Assembly (NCBI RefSeq): GCF_900005615.1
Contig: NZ_LN832562.1
Span: 668,501-732,500, forward strand
Length of the DNA: 64,000 bases
Direction: 5' to 3'
Origin: Paracoccus aminovorans
GTDB taxonomy: Bacteria; Pseudomonadota; Alphaproteobacteria; Rhodobacterales; Rhodobacteraceae
Positions 46,348-55,434 of this stretch are shown here, in pieces. The translations under genes were made by a program, and so were the position numbers. The notes beneath the pieces are model-generated. The model saw only the letters and a program-made list of their open reading frames with translations, was not told the origin of the DNA and did not search any database. Positions within the stretch are counted from its first letter, which is position 1. Every line of letters starts with the position of its first letter.

Positions 46348-46575
46348 TTACAAGACGCCGCCGCCGATCTTGCGGTAGAGGAGGCCGGCACCGCAGGTGC
46401 AGTGTTTGTCACGGGTGCGCAGCGAAATGCCGAGGAAGCGGGCGGCTTCCGGGGTACGCAGGAATCGGGGGGCAGTTCGCCAGCGGATCGGACAGGGGAG
46501 GAAGGCCTCTGGTTCATCGGCCAGGCGGCTGTCGGGTAGCGACAGCCGCCTGGCTGGCGCATCATTGTCGTCCAA
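46348..46575 (-). pseudogene. Helix-turn-helix (excisionase/AlpA-like) protein remnant
   Basis: On the minus strand the frame ends RFLRTPEAARFLGISLRTRD-KHCTCGAGLLYRKIGG-GVL. This is the MerR-like helix-turn-helix seen in small regulators of integrated plasmids and conjugative regions, normally extended by a strand and an acidic tail after the KIGG motif. Here it stops directly. It suggests that a mobile plasmid segment once lay here. Confidence 0.55.
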
Positions 46576-46599
46576 TATCTTCGGCAGCAGATCAAACCG

Positions 46600-46960
46600 G
46601 TGATGATGATACTCTTTTGACTGAGCGGATCGGCGCTGTCACCGCCGATGACATCTATGACGCCAAACGTTGCCACGCTGCCATTGCAACCCGAGGTGCT
46701 GATGCCATCATTCCGCCAACGCGACATGATCCCGGCCTGTGGGCGCGCATCGAAGCACCTCGCATCAGCAAGCGCTTCGGCCGTGCAAACTGGCAGAAAT
46801 GATCAGGACATTGCCGCCGAAGCGGGCCCGAGGCCAAGATGAGATGCGTCACACTGCTGGGAGAACATATCATGGCCAGAGGTTTTGGCAGGCAGGATGC
46901 CGGCTCCAGATCCGCTTCACACTCATGAATCGCCTCTCATTGCTCGGGCGCTCGATACAC
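46600..46960 (+). pseudogene. IS5-family transposase fragment
   Basis: LTERIGAVTADDIYDAKRCH and IATRGADAIIPPT match residues around the second catalytic Asp of the intact IS5 transposase at 52571-53503; further on, another frame has MRCVTLLGEHIMARGFGRQ and LQIRFTLMNRLSLLG, matching its C-terminus. Internal deletion and frameshifts make it inactive. Confidence 0.8.
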
Positions 46961-47018
46961 GGGAAAGACACGAATCCGATCTCATCCCCAATAGCGCGAC
47001 AAAGCCCAGCGTCAACGA

Positions 47019-47474
47019 TCAGCGAATGACGCTGACCGAGCAGCGGGCATGACGGACGACACGGGCCGTATTGGGACCGAGCAGGTAGTCGGACAGCGAG
47101 GGACGATTGGCCGCCATGATGATGAAGTCGGTGCCGATCTCTTCGGCCACGTTCAGGATTTCTTCGTAGACGGCACCATGCCGGGCGATCGTGTCCGCCT
47201 CCATTCCCGGCGGCAGATATTCGGCCACGACCTGACGCAGCCGCTCGTCGGCATCGGCCACCAGCTTGCGCCTGTCCAGATCCTCCGAGCCGCCCGTTTC
47301 GCCGCGGATTGCATAGCGCCAGTCGAGGCCGGCCATGATGTCGGGAACGACGGTCATGACCGTCACGGTCCCACCCTGCCGCGATGCGCGGTCGAAGGCT
47401 TCGGGGAGGGTCTTGCGCCAGCTGCTTTCATGGGCCAGGTCGATCGGAACCAGTATCTTGTTCTCGCCAGACAT
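47019..47474 (-). CDS. Universal stress protein (UspA family)
   Basis: 151-residue cytoplasmic single Usp domain. ILVPIDLAHESSWRKTLPEA at the start, and the nucleotide-loop region IIMAANRPSLSDYLLGPNTA with VVRHARCSVSVIR at the end, are family features. ATG 47474 is preceded by AAGGAGAA; the frame continues to 47513 but without ribosome site. Last gene of the BCCT operon, 16 bases after the binding-protein stop; Usp proteins fused to or encoded beside transporters often sense ATP or stress. Confidence 0.88.
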   Translation of the reverse strand: MSGENKILVPIDLAHESSWRKTLPEAFDRASRQGGTVTVMTVVPDIMAGLDWRYAIRGETGGSEDLDRRKLVADADERLRQVVAEYLPPGMEADTIARHGAVYEEILNVAEEIGTDFIIMAANRPSLSDYLLGPNTARVVRHARCSVSVIR

Positions 47475-47490
47475 CGTGTTCTCCTTGTCG

Positions 47491-49341
47491 TCAACGCCGT
47501 TCGGGCCGGCCATAGAGCCAGAGCATCCAGAGAAGCATGAGCAAAAGGAGGACCGAAAGCAACGACACGCCCGGTGCGGGGTTCATCGGCGCCGGCGCAT
47601 CGGGCATCTGCGGCGCCAGCACGGGCGCCTGCGGCAGCGACGGGTCCACGTCGATGCGGTTGGGCAGCGCGGCATTGATCGACTGCACCGTGTCGGCGGC
47701 CAGCGGCAGCGACTGCGCCAGGGTCACCGTGCCCGGCCCCTGATCGCCGATGGCGTCGCGCTCGACCGGGCCGGTGCCGGCAAGGACGAGCTGCGATGCA
47801 AGGGTCTCGACCGGCTGGCCCTGACCCTGGTAGGTCCGGGCGGCGATCCGCATCTGGCGCAGATAGGGATAACGCACCAGGTTGGGCCCGTCTTCCCAGC
47901 CATGCAGCGGCAGCAGCCGCGCATTGCCCGCGGCCACGAGCCGCTCGACCACGGGGTTGCCCAGCGGCGCCATCAGCACCGCCGCGTCGGCGCCGCTAGC
48001 CAGGATCGCCGCGGCAAGACCCTCGGGCGTCTCCGCCCCCAGATGCGCGACCGGCGCATCCAGGCCGAAGCCGCGCATCAGCGTGTCGGCCGCCGCGGCC
48101 GAGCCCGAGCCTTCGGCAGCGGTCGCGACCATGTCCGCCTGGCGGATGTCGGTCACGCCTGGATCGAGGGCAAGGATGTGCAGGACCGCGTCGCCGACGA
48201 CCCCCACCGCCTCGAACACGCCGCTTGGCGCCGGGGCGCCAGAGGCATCGAGGGCAAAGAACTCCTCGGCCCCGGCGAGGGCCAGACGCGCGCGCCCCTC
48301 GGCGATCAGGCCCAGCGGGCTGGCGGTTTCGACAAGCTGGACCGGGCGCCCGGGAAAGGCCGCGCGCACGGCACGCAATGCCGCGTTCACGTCGCGGCCG
48401 CCCGCTGCGATATCCGAGGCGGCAAGCACCAGCGGCTCGTTCGCGTCCACCGTGCCCGCATCCGCCAGCAGCCCCATTTCGACCAGGGCGGCCCGCGCCA
48501 CCGCGCGCGGCGGGTAGCCGTCGATATCGACGCGCCGGTTCAACTCCTGCATCAGAGCGTCGTCGATCCGACCGGCAAGGCTGGCAAAGACCCCGCTCAG
48601 GGCCGGGAAGCGTTCAAGCGCATCGGCGCGCGCAAAAGGCGCGGCCTCGTAGGCGCGGAAGAAACCAAGGTCGTCCTCCAGCAGCACCAGCCCGTAATCG
48701 GCGATCTGGCCGTCCGTGGTGAAGCCCTCGATCACCTCCAGCGAACCGTCCAGCAGAAGGTCGTAAAGCTGCGCCCGCTGTTCCAGCTCGACCGCCCGGA
48801 TCAGGGCGAAACTCATGCCGTAGCGGCTGGTCAGGGGGCCGAAGCCGTCAAGCGGGCGGCTCTGAAAATCGCTCTCGATGCCGATGGACAGATCGCCGGC
48901 CCGCTCGACCAGGTCGGAGACGCGCGTCACCCCCAGCGCGGCGGCGGTATCGGCGCGCATGAGCAGCCCGTAGGTGTTGCCGAAGCCGAAGCGAGGCCCC
49001 CAGACAAGGCCCAGCGGCTTGTAAAGCGCCTCGACCCTTTCCTGCGCGGCGTCGCCGTCGGTCAGCGCGGGCTGGCCGAGCATGACCAGGCCGGTGCCGT
49101 TGTATTCGGCGTAAAGGTCGATGTCGCCGCGCTTGAGCGCCTCGAGATTCATGCGCGTTGGGCCCAGCCCGATGCGGCGGGTAACCGGGATGCCCTCGGC
49201 TTCGGCAAGCGCCGCTATCATCTCGGACAGGATCTGGTTTTCGCCGAAGTCCTTGCCGCCGATCCTGAGCGTGTCGCGCTGTGCGCAGCCCACGAGGATG
49301 CCGACGAAAAGCAGGATGGACAGGATTCTTCCCAAAGACAT
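47491..49341 (-). CDS. Two-domain solute-binding lipoprotein with C-terminal membrane anchor
   Basis: 616 residues. N-terminal lipoprotein signal with lipobox LVGC (Cys19). Residues 24-290 are an OpuAC-type binding domain (LRIGGKDFGENQILSEMIAA, DIDLYAEYNGTGLVMLG). Residues about 300-560 form a second domain with features of TAXI/NMT1-type binding proteins (VLAASDIAAGGRDVNAALRA, GLAAAILASGADAAVLMAP, RIAARTYQGQGQPVETLASQ). A Pro-rich linker leads to a transmembrane helix at 592-610 and a short basic tail. Start ATG 49341 follows GGGGAG. It is the second gene of the BCCT operon, 14 bases after the carrier. Binding proteins do not normally serve BCCT carriers; a capture or sensing function is inferred. 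Confidence 0.8.
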   Translation of the reverse strand: MSLGRILSILLFVGILVGCAQRDTLRIGGKDFGENQILSEMIAALAEAEGIPVTRRIGLGPTRMNLEALKRGDIDLYAEYNGTGLVMLGQPALTDGDAAQERVEALYKPLGLVWGPRFGFGNTYGLLMRADTAAALGVTRVSDLVERAGDLSIGIESDFQSRPLDGFGPLTSRYGMSFALIRAVELEQRAQLYDLLLDGSLEVIEGFTTDGQIADYGLVLLEDDLGFFRAYEAAPFARADALERFPALSGVFASLAGRIDDALMQELNRRVDIDGYPPRAVARAALVEMGLLADAGTVDANEPLVLAASDIAAGGRDVNAALRAVRAAFPGRPVQLVETASPLGLIAEGRARLALAGAEEFFALDASGAPAPSGVFEAVGVVGDAVLHILALDPGVTDIRQADMVATAAEGSGSAAAADTLMRGFGLDAPVAHLGAETPEGLAAAILASGADAAVLMAPLGNPVVERLVAAGNARLLPLHGWEDGPNLVRYPYLRQMRIAARTYQGQGQPVETLASQLVLAGTGPVERDAIGDQGPGTVTLAQSLPLAADTVQSINAALPNRIDVDPSLPQAPVLAPQMPDAPAPMNPAPGVSLLSVLLLLMLLWMLWLYGRPERR

Positions 49342-49355
49342 GATCTCCCCTCCCC

Positions 49356-50929
49356 TCAGTTCGACGCCGGGCGCGTGACCTTGCCGCGCACCTCGAGGGG
49401 GGCCGGACGATGCCGCCGCTCCTTGCGGATCTCGCGCAGGAAGCCGACGATCTGCAAAAGCAGGATGACCGAGAAGGGCAGCGCCCCGGTGATCGCAAGC
49501 GCCTTGGCCACGGTGACCGATTCCGAGACAAGCGTCCCGATCGCCACGATCGCGACCAGCGAGCCCCAGATCAGCTTGTGCAGCGCCGGCGGGTTGAGGC
49601 TGCCGTTCGTGGTCATCATGGCCAGCACGAAGGCGCCGCTGTCGGCCGAGGTCACCAGGAAGATGAAGATCAGCAGCGCGGCGAGGCTGCCCAGATAGGC
49701 GCCGCCGGGAAAGTGGTTCAGGAACACGAAGAGCGCCTTGGTCACGTCCTCGAACACCAGCTCGGCCAGCCCGCCCCGCCGAACAGCTCGATATAGATGC
49801 CGGCGCCGCCAAAGGTCGCGAACCAGAACACCGAAAAGACGGTCGGCACCAGGATGACGCCGATGCAATATTCGCGGATGGTGCGGCCGCGGCTGATACG
49901 GGCGATGAAGATGCCGACGAACGGCCCCCAGGCCAGCCACCAGATCAGATAGGTCAGCGTCCAGGCAGAGGTCCAGCCCTGCAGCCCTTCAAAGGGCAGC
50001 ATGTGGAAGGCCATCGCCGGCAGCGCGGCGAAATACTGGCCGAGCGAATCGGTGAAGGTCTCGAAGATGAACTGCGTCGGCCCCGCCACGATGACCACGA
50101 CCATGATCATGAAGGCCAGCGCCACGTTGACGTTGGACAGGATCTTGATGCCCTTGTCGACGCCGGTCGTCGCCGAGATCATGTAGCACACGAAAAGCGC
50201 GGCCACGATCAGCATCGAGACGGTATGGGTCTGCGCGGTGCCGAATACCTCGCCCAGGCCCGAGCGTACCTGCAGCGTGCCCATGGCCAGCGAGCCGGCA
50301 AGGCCAAAGACCACCGCCAGCACGCCCAGGATGTCGGCCAGATCGCCGATCGGCTTGCCGGCGCGCTCGCTGAACAGCACGCGGATCGGTGTCGAGATCA
50401 TCGAGCTGCCGCCGCGCCGGAAGGTGAAATAAGCGATCACCAGCCCGCATACCCCGTAGATGGACCAGGCGTGCAGACCCCAGTGCAGGTTGGTGATGAC
50501 GAGCGCATGGCGTGCCGCATCGGGCGTGCCGCCGGCACCGACGGGCGGGTCCTTGAAGTGATAGAGCGGCTCGGCGGCGCCCCAGAACAGCAGGCCCGCC
50601 CCCATGCCGCCGATGAACAGCATTGCCAGCCAGGACCCGGTCGAGAATTCCGGCTCCTCGTCGTCGCGGCCCAGCCTGATGCTGCCGTAGGGGCCGAAGG
50701 CCATATAGCCGCTCAGCACCACGAAGCCGGTGCCGAGCAGCAGCCAGTACCAGCTTACGCTTTGCAGCAGGTAGTTGGTGAACCCAAGCGCGGTCCTGGT
50801 CATACCTTCGGGGTCGATCAGCCCCCAGGTGCCGATAGCGGTCACCAGGATCAGCGAGATGACGAAGACTCGATTGAACCCCGATGGGCCGGCCCGCAAA
50901 CCCATGTCCTCTGGTTGCGCCATGATCAT
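49356..50929 (-). pseudogene. BCCT-family betaine/choline/carnitine transporter, one frameshift
   Basis: Secondary transporter of about 520 residues with twelve helices. GLLFWGAAEPLYHFKDPP, NLHWGLHAWSIYGVCGLVIA, GVDKGIKILSNVNVALAFMI and TSAWTLTYLIWWLAWGPFVG with ISRGRTIREY are standard BCCT motifs. The frame is interrupted near 49775: IELFGGAG is followed by WPSWC and a stop at 49742, while the correct continuation (GLAELVFEDVTKALFVFLNH) lies one base away and runs to 49356. A single missing base in a G/C run; a sequencing error or phase-variable site is possible because everything else is intact. Start ATG 50929 or 50923, both near GGAGGGG. Confidence 0.8.
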
Positions 50930-51615
50930 CACCCCTCCGTTTCCATCGCTTACGACCAGCCTTGGGCGAAAATCATGTTATGTCCACCTTTATGGGCAAT
51001 CAAAGCCCATGGTTTTTGCGGCGCACGCTCAATCCTCGACCAGGTCCTTCGGCGCCACGACGACGCCATTTCGTCGGGACTGCCCGAGAGTAGCCCAAGG
51101 AAATCGTCGACATCCACATCCCGGTCGCGCCTCCAAGAAGAAGCGTTGCTTGATGGGACGCCCTCCGTCATCTGTGTGCCAGGAGGGGTCTGCGAGGATC
51201 CACATGGCAGGGCGGCGAACGAGGAGCTTCAATCGACCGACGAGGAACCGATCATCGTCAACGACGAGCTTAAGATCAAGATCGGCGAACTCGCGAGATG
51301 GGTTGGCCAGGTCGTGGAGATCACGAAAAATCACTTCGGTCAGCGTAATTTATTATTTATTGTCAGTTGCATATCCTTGACAACTGACGGCATGCCCCAC
51401 GAGCGCGAGGCGATCGGATAGTCAACAGTTTGCTTGTTTCCACCTGTATTAAATTGAACATATAAGACAAATAAGCAGCGCAATATTATTATGGACTTCA
51501 ACCAAAGGTTGTTATAGCTCCTGCGCCAATAGCCTTTTATGAGTTGACGGGTAACGAATCGTGCCAATACGGCATAAATCCGCCCCTGATCTCGCAACAC
51601 AGGGAGGAATCTTCT
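50930..51615. other. Intergenic region with a fragment of a CheB/CheR-PAS protein
   Basis: No intact gene. At 51212-51330 (plus strand) the frame reads AANEELQSTDEEPIIVNDEL then KIKIGELAR, the coiled-coil linker found between the CheR domain and PAS domains of chemotaxis-like methyltransferase sensor kinases; everything around it is lost. From 51340 the DNA is AT-rich and should hold the promoter of the second Hint gene. Confidence 0.6.
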
Positions 51616-52520
51616 ATGCCGTTGACCTACACTTCGGGCTCCGCTCTAGAATATGCCCAGTCTATTTTCGGGGCTGGTGCGACCGTAAATTCGGCATCGC
51701 AGATCGGAAATTCGTCACAAATTTCCATGTTCGGCAACGGAACGTCGGACGCCGCTGGTGTTGCCCCCGCAAATACCGGGCTGTTGATTTCGACTGGCAC
51801 CACCAGTAGTTTCAACAATAACAACACCACGAATGATCAGCTGAGCGGCACGATTGGCGGACCCGGAGATACCCAGCTTGAGGCGACGGTCGGCGCAAGC
51901 GGTTCGCAAGATGCTGCGGGCCTCATCATCAACTTTACGGCCTCACAGACAGGCACCATTACCGTGCCTTTAACATTCCTCACGGAGGAATATCCGGAAT
52001 ACTATCAAGGTGGCTACTCAGATTCGGCTGCAGTTTACCTGAACGGAACGCTTGTCCCCATTTTGGGCCAGAGCGGCGGATATTTCAATATCGACTCCAT
52101 GGAGAACGGCGCCTTTCTGAATAATGGCAACACTGGCGCGGAGTTGACCTACCCGACCGATTTCAATGCCATCAAAACGGGCACGATTACACTCGATGTG
52201 GTTGCTGGCGAGACTTATGATCTGAAGATCGTTATTGCCGACTTTGGTGACGGCGGTTACGATTCAGCCCTGATGATTGGTGCAAACGCTTTTCTTTGCT
52301 TCTCGCGCGGCACAATGATTGAAACGGTGGAGGACCTAGTAGCAATCGAAGCTCTGAGGGCAGGAGATATTGTTGTCACAAAAGACAATGGCCCGCAAGA
52401 GATCCGTTGGATTGGGTCGAAGTTATTGGACAGTGGCGTTCTGGGCAACCATACGAAGCTTCGTCCTATTCGAATACAGGCAGGTGCTCTCGGCAATAAC
52501 ACGCCTGCGGCAGATCGACT
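51616..52520 (+). pseudogene. Choice-of-anchor-L / Hint domain protein, cut by IS5 element
   Basis: 302 codons remain. Residues about 1-225 are an Asn/Gly/Thr-rich beta domain with the choice-of-anchor-L block FLTEEYPEYYQGGYSDSAAV-YLNG; the Hint domain starts at Cys228 (LCFSRGTMIETVEDLVAIEA) and continues DIVVTKDNGPQEIRWIGSKL. It stops at AADRL, where the inverted repeat of the IS5 element begins; the splice-blocking C-terminal part of Hint (normally SPQHRV) is missing. Ribosome site GGGAGGA before ATG. GC content is clearly lower than average, suggesting recent transfer. Confidence 0.85.
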
Positions 52521-53562
52521 CTGTTGCACCAAAGAGTTGATGGCCGGATTTCCCCTTTCCCCGGACAGATCTATCCCACGGCCTCTGTGACGGGGGTGCC
52601 AAGCGCGGTGTAACGGTTCAGAATAGCGATACGGACCTGAAGCTCGGCGACCTGTCGGTCAAAGTCCCGTGCCATGAGGCGCTGACCCAGCAGTTTCACA
52701 CAGTGCATCTTCGTCTCGACGCGGCTTCGGGGGTGGTATCCACTCCATCGTCGCCAGAGGGCACGACCGAGGTATTTCGATGCCCGCAGAGCCTCGTTTC
52801 GTGCGCCCGCGCCGGCGGCGACTGTCTTCCAGGGTTTGGCGTTCTTGCGGGGCGGAATGACAGCGTCGGCGCCGCGGTCAGCGATGGCATCGTGGCATTT
52901 GCGGGTGTCGTAGGCGCCGTCTGCTGTGACGCGGCCGATCTGCTCGTGCGCCGGGATCTGTTTGAGCAGGTCGGGTAACACCGGCGCATCGCCGATGTGG
53001 CTCCCTGTGATCTCCACCGCCCGAACCTCCAGCGTTTCCTCATCAATCCCCAGATGGATCTTGCGCCAGACGCGCCGTTTCGGGCCGCCATGCTTGCGGG
53101 CGTGCCACTCGCCTTCGCCCTCGACCTTGATGCCAGTGCTGTCGATCAGCAGGTGCAGCGGCCCCTTGGACCCGCGATACGGTATGTTCACAGCCAGGGT
53201 CTTCTGGCGACGGGACAGGGTGCTGAAGTCAGGCACCGTCCAGTCGAGACCAACCAACTGCAGCAGGCTCTCGACGAAACCAGTCGTCTGCCTGAGCGCC
53301 ATGCCGAAGAGCACCTTCATCGAAAGACACGTCTGAATGGCGGCATCGCTGTAGGTCTGCTGGCGGCCACGCCTGCCTGTCGGCGCGGCATCCCAGCTCA
53401 TCTCGGGGTCGAACCAGATCGTCAGCGAACCCCGGCGCTTGAGCGCTTCATTGTAGGCTGGCCAGTTCCGGGTTCTGTATGTCGGGGATGCGGGTCGGCT
53501 CATGCAGACCAGCTACCGTACGGGTTTTATCAGATGAATCCATGACAGGATTTGTGCAACAG
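52521..53562 (-). mobile_element. IS5-family insertion sequence, complete
   Basis: 1,042-bp element bounded by the 9-bp inverted repeats CTGTTGCAC (52521-52529) and GTGCAACAG (53554-53562), with one full transposase gene on the minus strand. No matching target duplication flanks it (GACT on the left, TGCC on the right), and the flanking genes are different, so an adjacent deletion probably followed the insertion. Confidence 0.85.
52571..53503 (-). CDS. IS5-family transposase
   Basis: 310 residues, no frameshift. The N-terminal domain (TIWFDPEMSWDA, YSDAAIQTCLSMKVLFGMAL) precedes the DDE core: Asp in LLIDSTGIKVEGEG, Asp in RVTADGAYDTRKCH and Glu in HPRSRVETKMHC. Catalyses cut-and-paste or copy transposition of the surrounding element. 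Debris of close relatives lies at 46600-46960, so this family has been active here. Confidence 0.93.
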   Translation of the reverse strand: MSRPASPTYRTRNWPAYNEALKRRGSLTIWFDPEMSWDAAPTGRRGRQQTYSDAAIQTCLSMKVLFGMALRQTTGFVESLLQLVGLDWTVPDFSTLSRRQKTLAVNIPYRGSKGPLHLLIDSTGIKVEGEGEWHARKHGGPKRRVWRKIHLGIDEETLEVRAVEITGSHIGDAPVLPDLLKQIPAHEQIGRVTADGAYDTRKCHDAIADRGADAVIPPRKNAKPWKTVAAGAGARNEALRASKYLGRALWRRWSGYHPRSRVETKMHCVKLLGQRLMARDFDRQVAELQVRIAILNRYTALGTPVTEAVG

Positions 53563-53755
53563 TGCCGATACGGCGGCCAAATGCGACTTGTCGGGGTTCA
53601 AACCCATGCGGTTCGAGGTCGAGCCGAAAGCGGCGTCTCTGAACATGCGGCTGCCCGCCTCGTTGCTGGACGCTGTGAAGGCCAAGGCCAGCGGGATCCC
53701 CTACACCCGCTATGTGCGGATGCTGCTGGAAACGGATGTCGCCCGGCCTCGGTGA
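53563..53755 (+). pseudogene. CopG/BrnA-type antitoxin, N-terminally truncated
   Basis: The frame runs out of the right end of the IS5 element and reads KCDLSGFKPMRFEVEPKAAS then LNMRLPASLLDAVKAKASG and IPYTRYVRMLLE, the ribbon-helix-helix tail of CopG-family antitoxins. Internal ATG at 53609 could still start a 49-residue protein. No toxin gene is adjacent; the toxin may have been removed with the DNA lost at the IS junction. Confidence 0.65.
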
Positions 53756-53831
53756 GTAGGAGGAGGTCCTTCCGGAAGAAGAAGCAACCAAGGTGAAGAA
53801 AGGGCGCATCGCTCTGCCCCGCCGACTTCCG

Positions 53832-55322
53832 TCAGCCTCCCGACGCCTCGCATTCTCCCAGCCACTTCCCAGGAGTCGCGAACTCCCGTAGCAAATGATC
53901 TCCGGGGCGCGGACAGGGAATCTTTCCCTGGCTCATGACCCAGTAGGAAACCATGCCGTCCAGCCGTTCCGGGACCATATAAGGCCAGATCTGGCGTTGG
54001 CCCGCTTGCAGGTGGTCGCTGCGGCCAAACAGGCCGGCTCGGTCGAAATAGCCTCCCTCCAGCTTACGCTTCAGCGCAAGCATGCCATCGCGCACCGGTG
54101 GTTGCACCTCCAGTGCCGAGATACGCGGCGCATCGGGCAGGTAACGCGCGACCCCCCACAAATTGACCGAGCCGTCCACGAACAAAACGGCATCCGGCGA
54201 GGCTTCTCGATCCCACAGGACAGCCATGTCCCGGTAGCCCTCTTTGCGAAAGGCCAGCGAAGAGTTCAGCGAAGCCATGGCCAGAACGACGATCGACAGC
54301 AAAGGCAGCGCCCGGCCCCAGATCGCACCGCCTTGGTCACGCCACAGGCCGGCATAGAAAACACCCATTGCCATGGCCATGAAGGGGGTGAACAACCCCA
54401 GAGTGCGAAACATGAAGACACTTTTGACGGTCAGCGTGAGCAGGATCAGCGTGGCTGCCGGCAACAGCACCATCCACAGCATGATCTCACGCGTCCGCGC
54501 TTTCCACAGCGTGGGCAAGAGCAACAGCAGGACGCCGAGATACCCCGAAACGGCAGGGGCAGGGAATTCCATGCCGAATAGGGTGATCGTCAGATGCGTT
54601 CCCAGCCCGGCAAGGTCCAGGCTGGTGATGCCTTCGGTGCGGCGGAACGCGCCTATCCCCAGCGAGTATCCGGCGGCCAGGGCAACCGGAACGTAATCCA
54701 GAACCAGCATCGCTGCCAGACGCAGCCCAAGCGTTGCGTGATGGATGCGCCAGATGCGGATCAGCGCCTGAAGGTAGACGAAAAAGACGACAAAGAACCC
54801 CATTCCATGCGTCAGCGTCGTGGCCAGGCCAAGCAGCAGCGTCCCGGCCCGCGCCCCTTTTGAGGCGGTCCCGGCCCGCACCCGCAGCTCTAGCATGTGC
54901 CACAGCCAGACCACCTCCAGAAAGAACTGCGCATACATGCGCAGGTTCTGCGCAAAGAACACGTTCAACGGCATGACGGCATAGACGGCCGCGACCCAGA
55001 GTCCCGCATTTCGGCCCCAGTGCCGTCCGGCGATATGGAACAACGACAGGATGACCAGCAGATCCAGCAGAACCGAGTTCAGCAACATCCAAAGGTCGCC
55101 GTCCCCCAGCAAACTCCAGAAATGCAGCTGCAAGTAGTACAGTGGCGGGTGCGTATCGAAGCGCGGCACCGCCAGCAACAGATCGCGCAGCGGGCTTTCC
55201 GCCATCTGCGCGGAAAACACCTCATCCAGCCACAGGGTGGGATCGGCATGAATGTTCCACAGTCGCAACAGAACGCCGAAAACGATCGTCAGGGCGAGGA
55301 AAATCTTATGTTTTTCTTCCAT
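53832..55322 (-). CDS. Glycosyltransferase family 39-like membrane protein (ArnT/PMT_2)
   Basis: 496-residue polytopic membrane enzyme using polyprenyl-phosphate-linked sugars. The first periplasmic loop has LWLDEVFSAQMAES with the catalytic Asp-Glu pair, and DTHPPLYYLQLHFW is the typical second motif. About eleven helices fill residues 5-370, then a soluble C-terminal domain follows. ATG 55322 (MEEKHKIFLALT) is preferred over the frame start at 55376. Divergent from the GT2 gene, with which it shares a 112-bp gap. Confidence 0.85.
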   Translation of the reverse strand: MEEKHKIFLALTIVFGVLLRLWNIHADPTLWLDEVFSAQMAESPLRDLLLAVPRFDTHPPLYYLQLHFWSLLGDGDLWMLLNSVLLDLLVILSLFHIAGRHWGRNAGLWVAAVYAVMPLNVFFAQNLRMYAQFFLEVVWLWHMLELRVRAGTASKGARAGTLLLGLATTLTHGMGFFVVFFVYLQALIRIWRIHHATLGLRLAAMLVLDYVPVALAAGYSLGIGAFRRTEGITSLDLAGLGTHLTITLFGMEFPAPAVSGYLGVLLLLLPTLWKARTREIMLWMVLLPAATLILLTLTVKSVFMFRTLGLFTPFMAMAMGVFYAGLWRDQGGAIWGRALPLLSIVVLAMASLNSSLAFRKEGYRDMAVLWDREASPDAVLFVDGSVNLWGVARYLPDAPRISALEVQPPVRDGMLALKRKLEGGYFDRAGLFGRSDHLQAGQRQIWPYMVPERLDGMVSYWVMSQGKIPCPRPGDHLLREFATPGKWLGECEASGG

Positions 55323-55434
55323 GAGAATCCGGTATCCCTGTGCAAACCCAAACGCCACCATGTAACACTGCACCAAAATCGCTTACAACTTGCTAAACCG
55401 CTACCTGCAGCCCCTTTTTTCCGAAGTGAACCCG

